From positions 579,277 through 643,276 of the forward strand of contig QANY01005406.1 in the NCBI GenBank assembly GCA_003255025.1: a stretch of DNA of 64,000 nucleotides. The letters are read 5' to 3'. The first letter of the stretch is position 1, and the number at the start of each line of letters is the position of its first letter. Position numbers and translations under genes: made by a program. Below the pieces are notes generated by a model. It made no database searches, was not told the DNA's origin, and saw only the letters and a program-made list of their open reading frames with translations. This DNA is from Datisca glomerata. Lineage: Eukaryota > Streptophyta > Magnoliopsida > Cucurbitales > Datiscaceae. Positions 1-11,531 of this stretch are shown here, one piece after another.

Positions 1-187
1 GTTTTTCTGCATCAGAATTTACAGAGACTCAAAATAAAATGGGGAAAAAAGCTTTTTCAAATTTCTTTCCAGTTTTTTGAACCTTTGCTCATCCTAAGCT
101 CTTCTTCGTCCTAAACCTTTTCAACTTTCTTTCAAGCTTCTATTGAAGGAAATTAAGAGATTAATTTGCTGCACTGAAAGTAAAGAA

Positions 188-226
188 ATGGTTGCTGATT
201 TCAAGGAAGGCAGAAAATGCAGGTGG

Positions 227-293
<67 letters not shown>

Positions 294-1348
294 CATTTTG
301 TCAAATGGGTTTTTGTTCTCAGTGATAAAATGGAAGGAAGTGAAGGTTTGAGGACATTAGAGTGCCTAAGAGGAAGATTGCAAGCAGAGAGGCAAACTTC
401 AAAGCTTGCAAAAGAGGAAGCAGAGGCAATGGGCAACAAGGTAACTTTCTGTCATTGCTAAATCTCTCCAAAATCTTCCTAATTACAGTTTTAGGTATCT
501 AGAACAAGTTCTCTAATGGGTAAATTGAATTAAAGCTCAGACATGAATTTTTGACACAGTTAATAGAATTAGAGAATCAGTTGAGAGAGGAGACCAAGTT
601 GAAGGAAAAAGCTGAAAAGAAACTTCAATTGTTGAAGAAGAAGCTTCATTCGTTGAAGATTTCCTCAAGATCAGTAGATTCCAGTTCTAGTTCGTCTAAA
701 AGCTGTGAAATTTCTTCTGGGTCTTGCTCAAGTTCTTCAAATACTAGTTACCCAGAAGAACAGGATTCTAAATTCATGAACTTGAATTCCTTAATCTCAC
801 AAAGTATCAGTGAGAATGTGTCAGACAGCATTTCATCCAAAAAGGGCTTTGAAGAAACTCAAGATCATGGAAATTCTAATCCCAGTCAGGACTCTGAATT
901 CTCACAAGTTTTTGATAATGGGTATCAAATTCTGTCTACAATTATGCAAATTGAATTATTAAATTGTAGTTTTGAGAATAATCCATTTTTCTCTCTCTTA
1001 TTTTTAAGGAAATGTGTGACTACAAATTGTGTTATTACCCATGCCACATTTTTTAAAATAATCCACTTTTCTTTTTCTTTCTCGGGCTAGCTAAGGTAAT
1101 TTACTGACTGAATTTTTTAAACATTTATTTTCAGCTCTTCAAGCTTAAATTCTTCAATGGAGGAAGATGATATTGATCTTGATGATTCACTGGCATTAGT
1201 TCCAGTGAGTTTGCCAAGAACAGCAGAGACCAAAGATGTGAGGCCGCTTGATGAAAGGGTCAGTGAGGTCCTTGATTCTCTAAAGCATATCAGAGAAAAG
1301 ATTCAGAACTCACTGAACACAAGAAATAATATGATTAAGGTTGGATAA
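188..1348 (+). CDS. uncharacterised coiled-coil, Ser-rich plant protein (4 exons)
   Basis: Exons 188-222, 323-440, 560-921 and 1135-1348 join in phase through GT/AG introns and give 242 codons. The second and third exons encode a charged heptad-like stretch (LECLRGRLQAER, then LIELENQLREETKLKEKAEKK), which is a likely coiled coil. A Ser-rich, low-complexity segment follows. The last exon is acidic (MEEDDIDLDD) and ends in a basic helix (VLDSLKHIREKIQNSL) finishing MIKVG. The start at 188 is chosen because its 35-nt exon restores the frame across intron 1; an internal Met at 329 is the alternative. Intron 1 is only 100 nt and is mostly a (TC)31 repeat. An alternative 3' end is splicing at AAG|gttgga (about 1338) into sequence near 1490. 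No catalytic motif is visible. I do not recognise a named family and infer no function beyond a possible scaffold-type protein. Confidence 0.72.
229..290 (+). repeat. (TC)31 microsatellite in intron 1
   Basis: An uninterrupted 62-bp TC dinucleotide run starts 6 nt after the splice donor of the first gene. It fills most of the 100-nt intron, where it can act as an oversized polypyrimidine tract. It reads open in several frames only because it is a dinucleotide repeat. Confidence 0.95.
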
Positions 1349-3508
1349 ACCTTAATTAAATATGAATAACAGTGCTTAATGTCATTTTTCTTCTAATTTT
1401 TTGTTTAAGAGAGTGACTTTATGTAGAGAACTAAAAGTATATATGTTGGTTCTGCATTTGATAAAAGTGTTGTTCATTGGGCATTATAGAGAGCATGTGA
1501 TGTTGGGATTGATTGCCTCAATGATGCATCTGTCCCACCTTGTATTCTGAGTTTACCTGTACAATGGGGTCAGATTAAATACTTTTTATTTTCAATTTAT
1601 TTGTGAGCATATTTCACTGATAATCTTAAAAAATAATAATATAATTTAAAAAGCTGTTTTTTTCAATGAAATTTGGCTTTTTTTAACTTGAGAAAATATT
1701 AAATTATTCTTTTTATTTTAAATTTTTTTCAATAAATTTGATATATGCTATACTATGATATACATAAAATGTTTCGTTGAACGTGATCTAACAAATGTTA
1801 ATATCAAATTAGACTGTTAGACTATGATCTAACAGAAAATATTTACTAGACTATGAGATAACTTCATCTTTTTTTCCTATAAAATGTTAAAAAAACTAAA
1901 CATGATCCTGATTTCATCTCTCACAAATCTTTCTTCTATGTTATTGGTTGAGGATTAAATTTGAATTTTGAAATTTGATGGGCTGACTCGATACCCAAGT
2001 CAGTAAAATTGTGAGTTTAAGTTTTACTACCTCATGTAGTTACTAATTAGCTTTTCAAATCAATCTTGCAGCGAATGTAGATACACATAACCCACTTTTC
2101 TCATGTTCAAATCTTTAGACTAACATTCTCAATCTGAGGTGTCAAACAGATGTCACTAAAGAATGAGTCGACTTCTGAGATTCTTTTTCATATTCAAGTG
2201 AGCATTAAACACCATGTAACCAAAGCAATGTTATTCAAATATTCTTACATACTTTTTAGAAGAATTTGAACTATTTTTAAATATATTTCCTTCACAAAAT
2301 GTGAATAATCATATCTAATCCAATCTCAATCATTAAAAACTAAATGCATGGAATAAAACTATGGGCAATCTTTCCATATACATATCAGGAAAAAGGAGAA
2401 AATTTGATTCCCTCAAAATTAGATTCGGTCCTTCCATCCCATTACAATCAAAATACCAAGACAATTTAGCATAATGCTTCAGAACTTAAAAGTTAGACAT
2501 AAAAGAACTAGACAAGAAACCTCGCAATAAAAGCTGACATCCATTTTCAACCACCTACCTTATCAAGCAGTTCACCCAGTTGGATCTAAAAGAATTGACA
2601 AACACCTCCAAGGGGTTTCACATATCTTAAATTATCAACCAAGAATGTCAAACTCTGAAACTACAACCTGGAAAGATACCATACTATCTCTATCACCCTA
2701 TTGAATTGCGGTTATAACCAAAGTTTATCTTCACTGGTGTTAGACATCATCGTGATGAAGTGTTTTGACGGCAGTTCTAAGTGGCAGTTCTAAGTGAATC
2801 AAAATGTGCGTCCGACACTACTGCAGTATAAATAACAAAGTCCAAACAAGAAAATTGTTATGTTATTGTTCATGATCCGAACAGGATATGTTGTTATGCA
2901 CCAGATCATATATAACACAACTTCACAGAAAATACACGATGTTTTGAAAATATCAAAAAGGAACGTCAGTCTTGCACGTCAAAAAAGGGAAAAGAATGTA
3001 ATATCTGCTTAATATATCTTAAGTTTTCCAATTCACAATCAATCACTGCTAGTCAGAAAATCAACTACCTAAAATAGTCAAGACAACTATTCGAAATCCT
3101 ATAACATATAGATCATTATGTCAAACTAGTGGAGACCTACCATGGATACCAAATCCTAATGACTAACTTTCTAAAATAGTGAAATTATTGCAGCTATCTG
3201 TAACTCCTAATGCAGCACAATTGTACAAATTGAAACCAGAAAACCACCTTAGCACTGCCGTCAACACTACATCATGAATGTCAATGCAAAAGAGAAGTAG
3301 ACTTTGGTACAACTGTCACATGGAAACAAGAAACTGCAAAAACTAACAAGCTAAATATATATCTTTCCAAGGTTGAGTTTGTTCTGATATTCTTAGTAGA
3401 CTCTACTATTGTTGAAAACAGGAGCTGTTTGTCAATTACTTTACTGCTCACCAGGTAAACTAAAGACAAGTAGAAGACAAAAACATTCTTCACGCATCAG
3501 CATCTTCC
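1349..3508. other. AT-rich intergenic region between convergent genes
   Basis: No coding exon or RNA gene is supported here. It separates the 3' ends of two convergent genes, so it should hold their 3' UTRs and polyadenylation sites. About 1490-1560 could be an alternative last exon of the upstream gene. Otherwise I see nothing recognisable. Confidence 0.5.
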
Positions 3509-3779
3509 TCAGCCCATCATTGGAGGTGCCTATTTAAGAGTTTATGAGAACGCGCCTATTAATACAAAAACATCAAATTGTTGCACGGGTATGGAAGCCA
3601 TTGAGGGAATCACTAAGTAGATATCTAGAACTGCCAAAGTGAAAAAAAAAACACTGTCAGGTGAACATTCTAAAATAAAAAACGTAATTAGGTTTAGATC
3701 AACTGAAGAATAAAAATACTTACAAAATTTTGAATAAAAGTTTATCTATGGATCTAAATACAGAAAATAAGTAGGGAGT

Positions 3780-6700
3780 TCATACCAGATAATAGAGGAG
3801 CTTCTTCTCAGCCCACACCTCCCGCTTTTCCTGCAATAGCTGCCTTCTGATTTTCATATAAAAATGAAGGATGGGACAATCAGTACCACATACAGCGCAA
3901 CTAAAACTTATTTTCTTTACTAGAATTTTGGAAGAACAGCCAATTAAGTAGAGCCTTACCGGCTGAATATTTCCTTTGTCAGTCCCTTGTGACAGAGAAC
4001 TTGATGGAGGATCAGAGAACCTTTAACAAATTATGAAAATATGTTATAAAGAAAGATACCATAAATGTACGCTTGCAACAAATTGTGAGTGCAGCTTAAA
4101 ACATTTACGGAGGGAACATCTGAGAAACAGTTAATAAAGATAGTATAAAGACCTCATTGCTCTTGCTTTCCTTTTCTCCTCTTCTACAGAATCAGCTTTA
4201 GGAACTGATGAAAATCTTGCAAGCCGAGCTTTTTTCTTTGTGTCCTCATCAGTAACAATCGATGAATTAGAAATCCCAAACCTGAAAAGTGTTGAGTAAA
4301 TGACCCCTTGTAGCTTGAGGTTTAGTTGGTTGCAGTGTGTATGAGGTGTTAAGAGGCTAAAACATCAGATAAGTGGGACGACATCGTTTCATTTAGTAAC
4401 CACATTAACTGAATTCGACTCTTAGCCACCTGGACGCACGCGATTCAGCATGCTTATTCACTCGGGCAAAAAACCTCCTTTCTCTCGTACATAAGGAGAA
4501 AGAGAGCTTACTGGCAGTAGGTTAGTTCATAGTTTTCTGTTTGATTTTCTTGTATTGAGAGAGAGATCGAAGAGAGAGAAGCTGCATAGTGAGCTTTCTG
4601 GTTTTCTTCTTGAACGTGTGTGTTCGTGAGGATGAGAGGGTGAAATGTGCTTTGTTGATGTGAGAAACTTGTATACTGTAATCTTCATGTTTGAGTGATG
4701 GAGTTCTTGGTTGGGGCTCTAAACTAGATGCATGCATCTTTACCAAACCAGTATAAATTGTTGTCTCTCTCTTTTCTTCTTCCCTTTTCTATTTTTACGT
4801 TTTATCTATTTTGGTTCTGGTGAGTTTGATTAAAAGTATTCTTGGAGAGGTTCCTCTCAAAGGGGTTTGAGCTAAGAAAGATTGAGTTGGGTTAGGATAC
4901 ACAATGAAGAAGTCACGACTGACTTGAAAGAGGAAACCTCACCTGAAGTTTTTTTGGACAGCAAAGATCCTTCAGAAGGAGTCTTGGAGAATCAAGAATC
5001 AAGAACTAAGATAAAGGAAGAGTTAGAGGTAACATCTACTGAGGAGAAGGATATCAAGAAACCAGAGACAGTAGTCTCCAAAAGAGAAGAGTTTAGTTGG
5101 CAATCTTACTTCATCATGGATTCGACTAGGTTTGAGGTTGACAATTTGATGGCACAGGTGATTTTGGAAAATGGAGGAGAAAAATCAAAGTTGTATTAGC
5201 TCAACAACGTGTCTTAAAAGCACTTGAGGATCCATCAAAGTTGCCTGACACTCTCACTGAAGACCAGAAGGCAGAAATGTTTGAAACTGCCTTGGGAACC
5301 ATCATTCTAAATCTTGTTAATAATATTCTGAGAGAGTTAAACGAAGAGGACACAACATCAAAGGTTTGGGAGAAGTTGGAACCTTTGTACATGAAGAAGT
5401 TATTGACCAATAAGATCTACTTGAAGGAGAGATTATTTGGCTTCAAGATGGACACAACCAAGACTCTGGAGCAAAATCTAGATGACTTCAAGAGAATGAC
5501 TATCGAATTGGCAAGCTCAGAGGCCAATGAGAAGCTGAGTGATGAGAATGAGGCAATAATATTGTTGAACTCTCTACCAGATTCATTTAAAGATGCCAAG
5601 GCAGCCATAAGTATGGTAGATCAACCCCATCGTAGGAAGAGTGTGTCTATGCACTGAGATCTAAGGATCTTGAACTAAAGAATGAAAAGAAGGATATGAG
5701 AGAACATATTTACAGAGGAAGGAGTGTACAAAGATCTAGTAACCCAAAGGGCAGAGGTAAAAGCAAGGGAAGCAGCCAGGGAAGGTCTCAATCTAAGGGA
5801 AAGAAAACCAAGAAGAAGTGTTTCTTCTGTGGCAAAGAAAGTCACTTGAAGAGGTACTGCTGTGAATGGAAAAACAAGAAGAAAGAGAAAAGTACCAACA
5901 GTGAGGATGTTGCAGCAGTAAGTGACAATTATAGTGATGGTGAGGTGTTTGCAGTCTCAACTGAAGGAAATGACACTTAATGGATAATGGACTCTGGATG
6001 CACATATCACATGACTCCTAGGAGAGACTGGATTGCTACCTTTGAGAAAACAAAAGGAGGAGAGGTCCTGATGGGGAATGATCAGGTATGTGATGTTTGT
6101 GGCATAGGAACTGCATCAATCAAAATGCATGATGGCATTATAAGAACAGTGACTGAAGTTAGGTATGTACTTGAGCGTAAAAGGAATCTCATCTCTTTGG
6201 GAGTGCTTGATGAAGCTGGTTTTTTACCTATAAATCAGAGAAGCGAATTTTAAAGGTTAAGAAAGGTTCACTGGTGTGCATGAAGGGGGTGAAAAGGAAT
6301 GGATTGTATGTTATGATAGGACATACTGCGACAGGCAATGCCTCAGTTGCAAGCAACTCGGACCTGGGTGATGTTGAGCTTCGGCACAGAAGGTTAAGAC
6401 ATATGAGTGATAAAGGTATTCAATTACTCAACAGATAAGGACTCTTGGGTAAAAAGAGTTTGTCCAAAATCGAATTCTGTAAACATTGCATCTTGGGAAA
6501 ACATCACAGATTGAAGTTCAGCACCTCTTGACAACACTCAACTGAACCCATGGAGTATGATCATGCAGATCTATGGGTTCTCCAATAGAGACTCACGGAG
6601 GTAATCTCTACTTTATCTCTATAGTAGATGATTACACTAGAAGAGTCTAGACTTATCTGTTAAAAACGAAGGATGAGGGTTTTGACAGATTTAAGCAATG

Positions 6701-9700
6701 GAAAGTCTTAACTGAAAATCAGTCTAAGAAAAGGCTTAGGACGCTGAGAACTGACAATGGGTTGGAGTTTAGTAACACCAAATTTGATAACTTGTGCAAA
6801 GAAGAAGGAATACAAAGGCATAAGACTGTGAGACACACACCCCAACAAAATGGGGTAGCTGAGAGAATAAACAAGACACTCTTGGATAAAGTAAGATGTA
6901 TGTTGGTTAGCTCTGGGTTGAAAATGAAATTTTGGGTGAGGCAGTTACAACTACCACTTATCTTATCAAGAGAAGTCAAGTCCATCAACTGCAATAGAAA
7001 TCAAAACACCCATGGAAAGGTGGAATGGCAAACCACCCAACCTAACCTGGATCACTTGAAAGTGTTTGGATGTGCAGCTTATGCACATCAGAGTATAGGA
7101 AAGTTTGAACCAAGGGCAATCAAGTGTGTCTTCTTAGGTTACCAAGAAGGAGTTAAAGGGTACAGACTGTGGGCAAGAGCTTGGTGGGATGAAAATTATT
7201 ATTAGCAAGGATGTGAAGTTCAATGAACTCACTATGCCATGCTTGGAGACTAAGTCTACTTCAACAGAGGTGAACAGCAAAGGAACAGATAAAAAAGAAA
7301 GAATTAGGTAAGAGTGTTTATGGTTCGGTTCGGTCGGTTTTTTGCCGAAACTTCGGTTCGGCGACAAAACTAAAGCCGAACCGATCCGTGAATACTAAAA
7401 GAACCGAACCGTGAGTTTCGATTCGGTTCGGTTCGATATTATTAATTAAAAATAATTTTTTAAATACTTTTTTAATGATATTATTGAAAAAAACAAATAT
7501 AGAATTAAAGTTTTGCTTCGGTTCGGTTCAATTCGGTTTTATAAGAAATCATATATAAAAAATAAAAAAATCATATAAATTTGAAGTTTCGGTTCAAAAA
7601 CAACCAAATTCTGAACCAAACCGAAACTTCGGTTCGGTGATTTTCCCGAACCGAACATACATAAAGAACCAACCTAACCGACCATTTTCGATTCGGTTCG
7701 GCCGGTTCGGTTCGGTTTTGAACACCCCTAGAATTAGGTTTGAGGTGGAGACTTATACACCAGAAGCAAACACAAGGGAACTGGAGCAGATGGATGTTAG
7801 AACAGCATTCTTACATGAGAACTATAGGAAACGACATACATGAAACAACCTGAGCACTTTGAAGAAAAAGGCAAGGAGCACCTAGTCTGTCTTCTAAGGA
7901 AATCTCTGTATGGACTAAAACAGTCCCCTAGACAGTGGTATAAGAGGTTTGATAGTTTCATGGAGAAGATAGGGTTCTCAAGAAGCAGTTTTGACAATTG
8001 TCTCTACTTCGACAAATCAGAAGATGGAGAAAGTGCTTTCTACCTCCTGATCTATGTGGATGACATGCTTCTAGCCTGTCAAAGTAGTGAAAAGATTCTA
8101 AAGGTCAACTTAATGCAGAGTTTGATATGAAAGACCTAGGAGAAGCAAGAAGGATTGTAGACATTGATATATGCAAGGACAGAAAGAATGGTACTCTTAA
8201 GTTGTCACAAGCTACATATCTTCAAAAATTGGTGCAAAAGTTCACTACGGATGCTGCTAAACTTGTTTCTCTACCTTTAGCAGCACACTTTCAACTTTCT
8301 ACACAAATGTGCCCCAAGGATGACTTTAAGAAGAGAAGAATGAAGAAAGTACCTTACTCCATAGCTGTAGGATCAGTCATGTACACTATGGTAAATACCA
8401 GACCAGATTTAGCACATTCAATTAGTGTGCTCAGCAGGTACATGGCTAATCCAAGTGAAGGGCATTGGAGAGCCATGAAATGGCTTCTAAGATACATCAA
8501 AGGAACCTGTGCTGTGGGTTTAATCTACATGAAAGAGAGAAACAATATATGTTTGAAGGGATATGTTGACTCTGATTATGCAGAGGATAGAGATAAAAGA
8601 AGGTCCACTATTGCATACATGTTTACTCTTAATGACAGTTGCATAAGTTGGAAGACACGACTGCAGAGCACGGTGGCTCTATCAACAACCGTGGCAGAGT
8701 ATATAGCTAGAACTGAAGCAGTAAAAGAAGCGATTTCGCTTCAAGGGCTGCTAAAGGAGATTGGGGTATACAATGGAGTTGCATTCTTATACTCAGATAG
8801 TCAGTCTTCCATTCACTTATGCAAGAATCCAATATTTCATGAGAGGACAAAGCATGTGGAGGTTCGATATCACTTTGTAAGGAACATAGTGGAAAGAGGA
8901 GAAATCAAACTGGAAAAGGTTTGGACAGAAGATAATCCATCAGACATGGGAACAGAAGTTATAAGTGTAAAGAAGTTCAATTGTTTGAAGCTTCTCAGAA
9001 TTGACACAGGTTAGAGAGTGTTGATGAAGAGCTTTCCAACCGAGTATATCAGATCACTCACAATTTGTCTCAAGCTAAAGGGTTCAAGCTGGAGTGTGTT
9101 GAGTAAATGACCCATTGTAGCTTGAGGATTAGTTGGTTGCAGTGTGTATAAGATGTTAAGAGGCTAAAACATCAAATAAGTGGGACGACATCGTTTCATT
9201 TAGTAACTACATTTACTGAATTCGACTCGTAGCCACCTGGACGCACGTGATTCAACATGCTTATCAATCGGGCAAACAACCTCCTTTCTCTCGTACATAA
9301 GGAGAAAGAGAGCTTACTGGCAGTAGGTTAATTCATAGTTTTCTGTTTGTTTTTCTTGTATTGAGAGAGAAATCAAAGAGAGAGAAGCTGCATAGTGAGC
9401 TTTCTGGTTTTCTTCTTGAACGAGTGTGTTAGTGAGGATGAGAGGGTGAAATGTGCAGTGTTGATGTGTGAGAAACTTGTTTACTGTAATCTTCATGTTT
9501 GAGTGATGGAGTTCTTGGTTGGGGCTCTAAACTGGATGTAGGCATCTTTGCCAAACCAGAATAAATTGTTGTGTCTCTCTTTTCTTCTTCCCTTTTCTAT
9601 TTTTACGTTTTATCTATTTTTGTTCTGGTGAGTTTGGTTAGAAGTCTTCTTGAAGAGGTTCCTCTCAAAGGGGTTTGAGCTAAGAAAGATTGAGTTGGGT

Positions 9701-10695
9701 TAGGATAAACAATCCTAACAAAAAGAAAAGGATTAACAAACTTTGTGATACTTGCATACTGGGAAAATGTGAAGAAATAAAACTTCCAAAACTTTATAAA
9801 GTGCTGATTGAGATAGGGATGAGGAAAACCTTTCAGCTCTAGCCTTTCTCTTCAGCTCTTCCGACTTCTTAGACACATCTGACCCGTTAGCGGTTGAACT
9901 AGTGCCAAACCTGCGATTTCATTGACAAAGTCAAATATAAAAAAGGAAGAAAGATAATATTTGGGATTTCTCCTTTCTACTTTGTGTGTGGAAGGGGGGT
10001 TGTAACTTTGTAAGAACTATGTGACAGCGCATACGCACAAATACTTTTCGGTATTGACTCATGAAGGGGAACGAGAGAGAAAGCACGTATCACTGGGACC
10101 GAGAGAACACTTGTGAAAACACACCAGTTAATTAGCATTTCTAGTACTTGGACAACAAAATTAAGCACATTATTTTGCAAAGTCAATGAAGGAGTCCCTT
10201 ATAAGGAATAATTACGTATGGATTTATAACAATCGAATGATGATAGAATATATGAAAGCAGAAATGCCCAAAACCCTAAACTACCAAATCATCCAATAAA
10301 CAGTATTTTTTTGGCAAGTATAGAGGAAGATATGCGAACAATGTTTACCTTTCGGCTCGGGAATTGCGCTTTTCTTGCTCGGACAACTGAACACATATCC
10401 CAAAGCGCTCGGCACGGAGAATCTTCTTCTGGACATCAGAAACCAGGACGCCATCTGCAACCGATGCAACAGTGGAGCCCTTCGATTCCTCACCTTCCGG
10501 TGACGCATCGTCTGCAGAGGCACTAGCGGCAGAAGAACGAGGGGGTTGAGTGGACGATGAAGTAGTTTTACTCGACAGTTCTTGGGCACGACGTGGTTTA
10601 GAGGTGGGTATAACCGTCGTGTCTACAGTTTGGCTAGGTTTTTCTCCTTGAGGGTCGTTGCTGCCATTGAGATCTGCTACTGCTTCGGTCGCCAT
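3780..10695 (-). CDS. MOS11: MOS11/SARNP(CIP29)-like mRNA-export factor, interrupted by a Copia element in intron 2
   Basis: Reverse-strand exons 10349-10695, 9830-9910, 4153-4281, 3960-4020 and about 3780-3830 join in phase to 222 codons. The start is the Met at 10695, in a CCATGG context. Motifs typical of MOS11/Tho1/SARNP recur at exon junctions: [44 protein letters not shown] and [10 protein letters not shown], that is, repeated basic helices followed by a phase-split RFG/RFS. The N-terminus is a low-complexity Ser/Thr/Ala region. In the family these proteins bind RNA and the UAP56-type helicase in nuclear mRNA export; Arabidopsis MOS11 is required for snc1 autoimmunity. Intron 2 now spans 4282-9829 because a 5.4-kb retrotransposon lies in it; without it the intron would be about 112 nt. 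The end is uncertain: either TGA at 3780-3782, or a splice at CTG|gtatga into a tiny exon 3509-3529 (APPMMG, stop). Confidence 0.87.
4290..4905 (+). repeat. 5' LTR of the Copia element (3' end truncated)
   Basis: Begins TGTTGAGTAAATGACC and matches 9097-9713. After ACAAT at 4901-4905 it diverges, lacking the final CCTAACA seen in the 3' LTR. The start of this LTR lies 8 nt from the exon 3 acceptor of the reverse-strand MOS11-like gene. Confidence 0.92.
5116..5980 (+). pseudogene. Copia gag pseudogene
   Basis: The region starts [10 protein letters not shown], then shifts frame. It continues [20 protein letters not shown] and [20 protein letters not shown], which are typical of Copia gag capsid. 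It ends in a CCHC zinc knuckle [14 protein letters not shown] (spacing C-2-C-4-H-4-C) near 5818-5860. Frameshifts occur near 5195 and 5645. Sequence before 5116 looks like displaced leader or extra coding sequence. Confidence 0.85.
5981..7205 (+). pseudogene. Copia protease and integrase pseudogene
   Basis: The protease motif [13 protein letters not shown] follows an in-frame stop after gag. A GAG-pre-integrase zinc-binding segment ([12 protein letters not shown] ... FCKHC) lies at about 6380-6490. The integrase core retains [31 protein letters not shown] and the downstream [11 protein letters not shown] block. The first catalytic Asp region is broken by stops near 6590-6650. Confidence 0.85.
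7309..7730. mobile_element. hAT-type MITE nested in the Copia element
   Basis: This 422-bp non-coding insert is flanked by a perfect 8-bp duplication GAATTAGG (7301-7308 and 7731-7738). The ends are imperfect inverted repeats: TAAGAGTGTTTATGG on the left, and TAGGGGTGTTCAAAA as the reverse complement of the right. TAGGGGTG-like ends with 8-bp duplications fit non-autonomous hAT elements. The interior is rich in TTCGGTTCGG and its complement CCGAACCGAA, so it is strongly self-complementary. Confidence 0.85.
7776..9014 (+). pseudogene. Copia reverse transcriptase and RNase H pseudogene
   Basis: RT starts abruptly at [12 protein letters not shown]. It then has [15 protein letters not shown], the YVDD box ([11 protein letters not shown]) and [14 protein letters not shown]. 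RNase H follows in one long open frame at 8127-9014, with [24 protein letters not shown] and [10 protein letters not shown] holding the expected acidic residues. The part of RT normally before EQMDV is missing, so the hinge after integrase joins directly to the catalytic core. Frameshifts occur near 7840 and 8125. Confidence 0.88.
9097..9720 (+). repeat. 3' LTR of the Copia element
   Basis: This 624-bp repeat runs from TGTTGAG to CCTAACA and matches 4290-4905. It follows a purine-rich stretch (GGTTCAAGCTGGAGTG) that could be the polypurine tract. It is followed directly by the target duplication AAAAG. Confidence 0.93.
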
Positions 10696-11057
10696 GGAAA
10701 GGTACTCAGGGGACTCGGAGATTGCTTTAGGCTACGAGCGAGAGAGAGAGAGAGAGGGAGCAGGGAGATATTATTTCAACTCTCAGACGGTAGCGTTTGG
10801 TGCGAATGGTGCGAAGGAGAAATTTATACAGAGTGGGATGGGGAATAATAGAAAAGAAAAGGGTACAATCGTAAATACAAGCAGTAATGGCGAAAAGGTG
10901 TGGCCATTCCCGGGACGACACGACAGTACTTGGCAAAGGATTTCCTTTTTTTTAACTAAGTAAAGGTTTCCTGTTAGGACCGTTTGGATTTGAATAAGTT
11001 AGGCAAGGAATCAAAGATTAATGAGAATACAGAAGATTTCTATGATTGGTTGAAAGT
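10696..11057 (-). promoter_or_regulatory. presumed promoter and 5' UTR of the MOS11-like gene
   Basis: This is the sequence upstream of the reverse-strand start codon. It contains a GA run at 10739-10757 (CT on the transcribed strand), a common feature of plant 5' UTRs. No clear TATA box was picked out. The assignment rests on position. Confidence 0.4.
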
Positions 11058-11065
11058 AAGTAGAT

Positions 11066-11523
11066 TAGGAGTGTGCATGTGACGGATTTTGGGTCTTTTT
11101 TGTTCCGTCCTGTACAGAGAGGAAATCTCGAGCGAGATGGTACGGGACGGATTTTCTCTCATTTTTTTATTATATTTTTTAGCTTTTTTTCATTATTTTA
11201 GGCTAAATTTGATTTTTTTTTTCAGATTTTCGACTATTTTGGATCTTTTTTAGGGATTTGGACTATGTTAAAACGGTTAGAAATCAATTACAGATTAAAA
11301 AAAAGAATTAAAGTTAAAATAATAAAAAAATACAATGTGTATATATATATCGTGACGAGACAAAGTCGGGACAAGGACTCTTGTCCCGTGTCCCGTCCCG
11401 CACGGGACAAAAATTTTATGTCCCGTCCCGTCCCGACAAACAAAAAAACTCATCCAGTCCCACTCGGTTCAGGACAATTTTTCAAGACGGGATGATTTTT
11501 TCGAGACACTTAGACACCCCTTA
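11066..11523. mobile_element. hAT-type MITE with GTCCCG-rich interior
   Basis: A 458-bp non-coding element with a perfect 8-bp duplication AAGTAGAT (11058-11065 and 11524-11531). The left end is TAGGAGTGTGCATG; the reverse complement of the right end is TAAGGGGTGTCTAAG. The interior is built of repeated GTCCCGTCCCG/CGGGACGGGAC tracts around an AT-rich centre. It has the same architecture as 7309-7730 with different internal sequence. Confidence 0.8.
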
Positions 11524-11531
11524 AAGTAGAT

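Larger units (their letters stand above)
4290..9720 (+). mobile_element. Copia LTR retrotransposon, decayed, inside the MOS11-like intron
   Basis: A 5431-bp element has two LTRs (4290-4905 and 9097-9720) and a perfect 5-bp target duplication AAAAG at 4285-4289 and 9721-9725. Between them, in Copia order, are gag with a zinc knuckle, protease, integrase, reverse transcriptase and RNase H on the plus strand, opposite to the host gene. I count by eye about 35 differences between the LTRs (roughly 94 % identity). The coding region has many stops and frameshifts, a deletion before the RT core and a nested MITE at 7309-7730. The last 7 nt of the 5' LTR and the usual Met-tRNA primer site after it are missing. 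It cannot be autonomous. Confidence 0.95.

Noticed and set aside
1978..2090. SINE-like segment GACTCGATACCCAAGTCAG with GAGTTTAAGTTTTAC
   Set aside because: Only a weak box B resemblance; no box A at proper spacing, tail or duplication.
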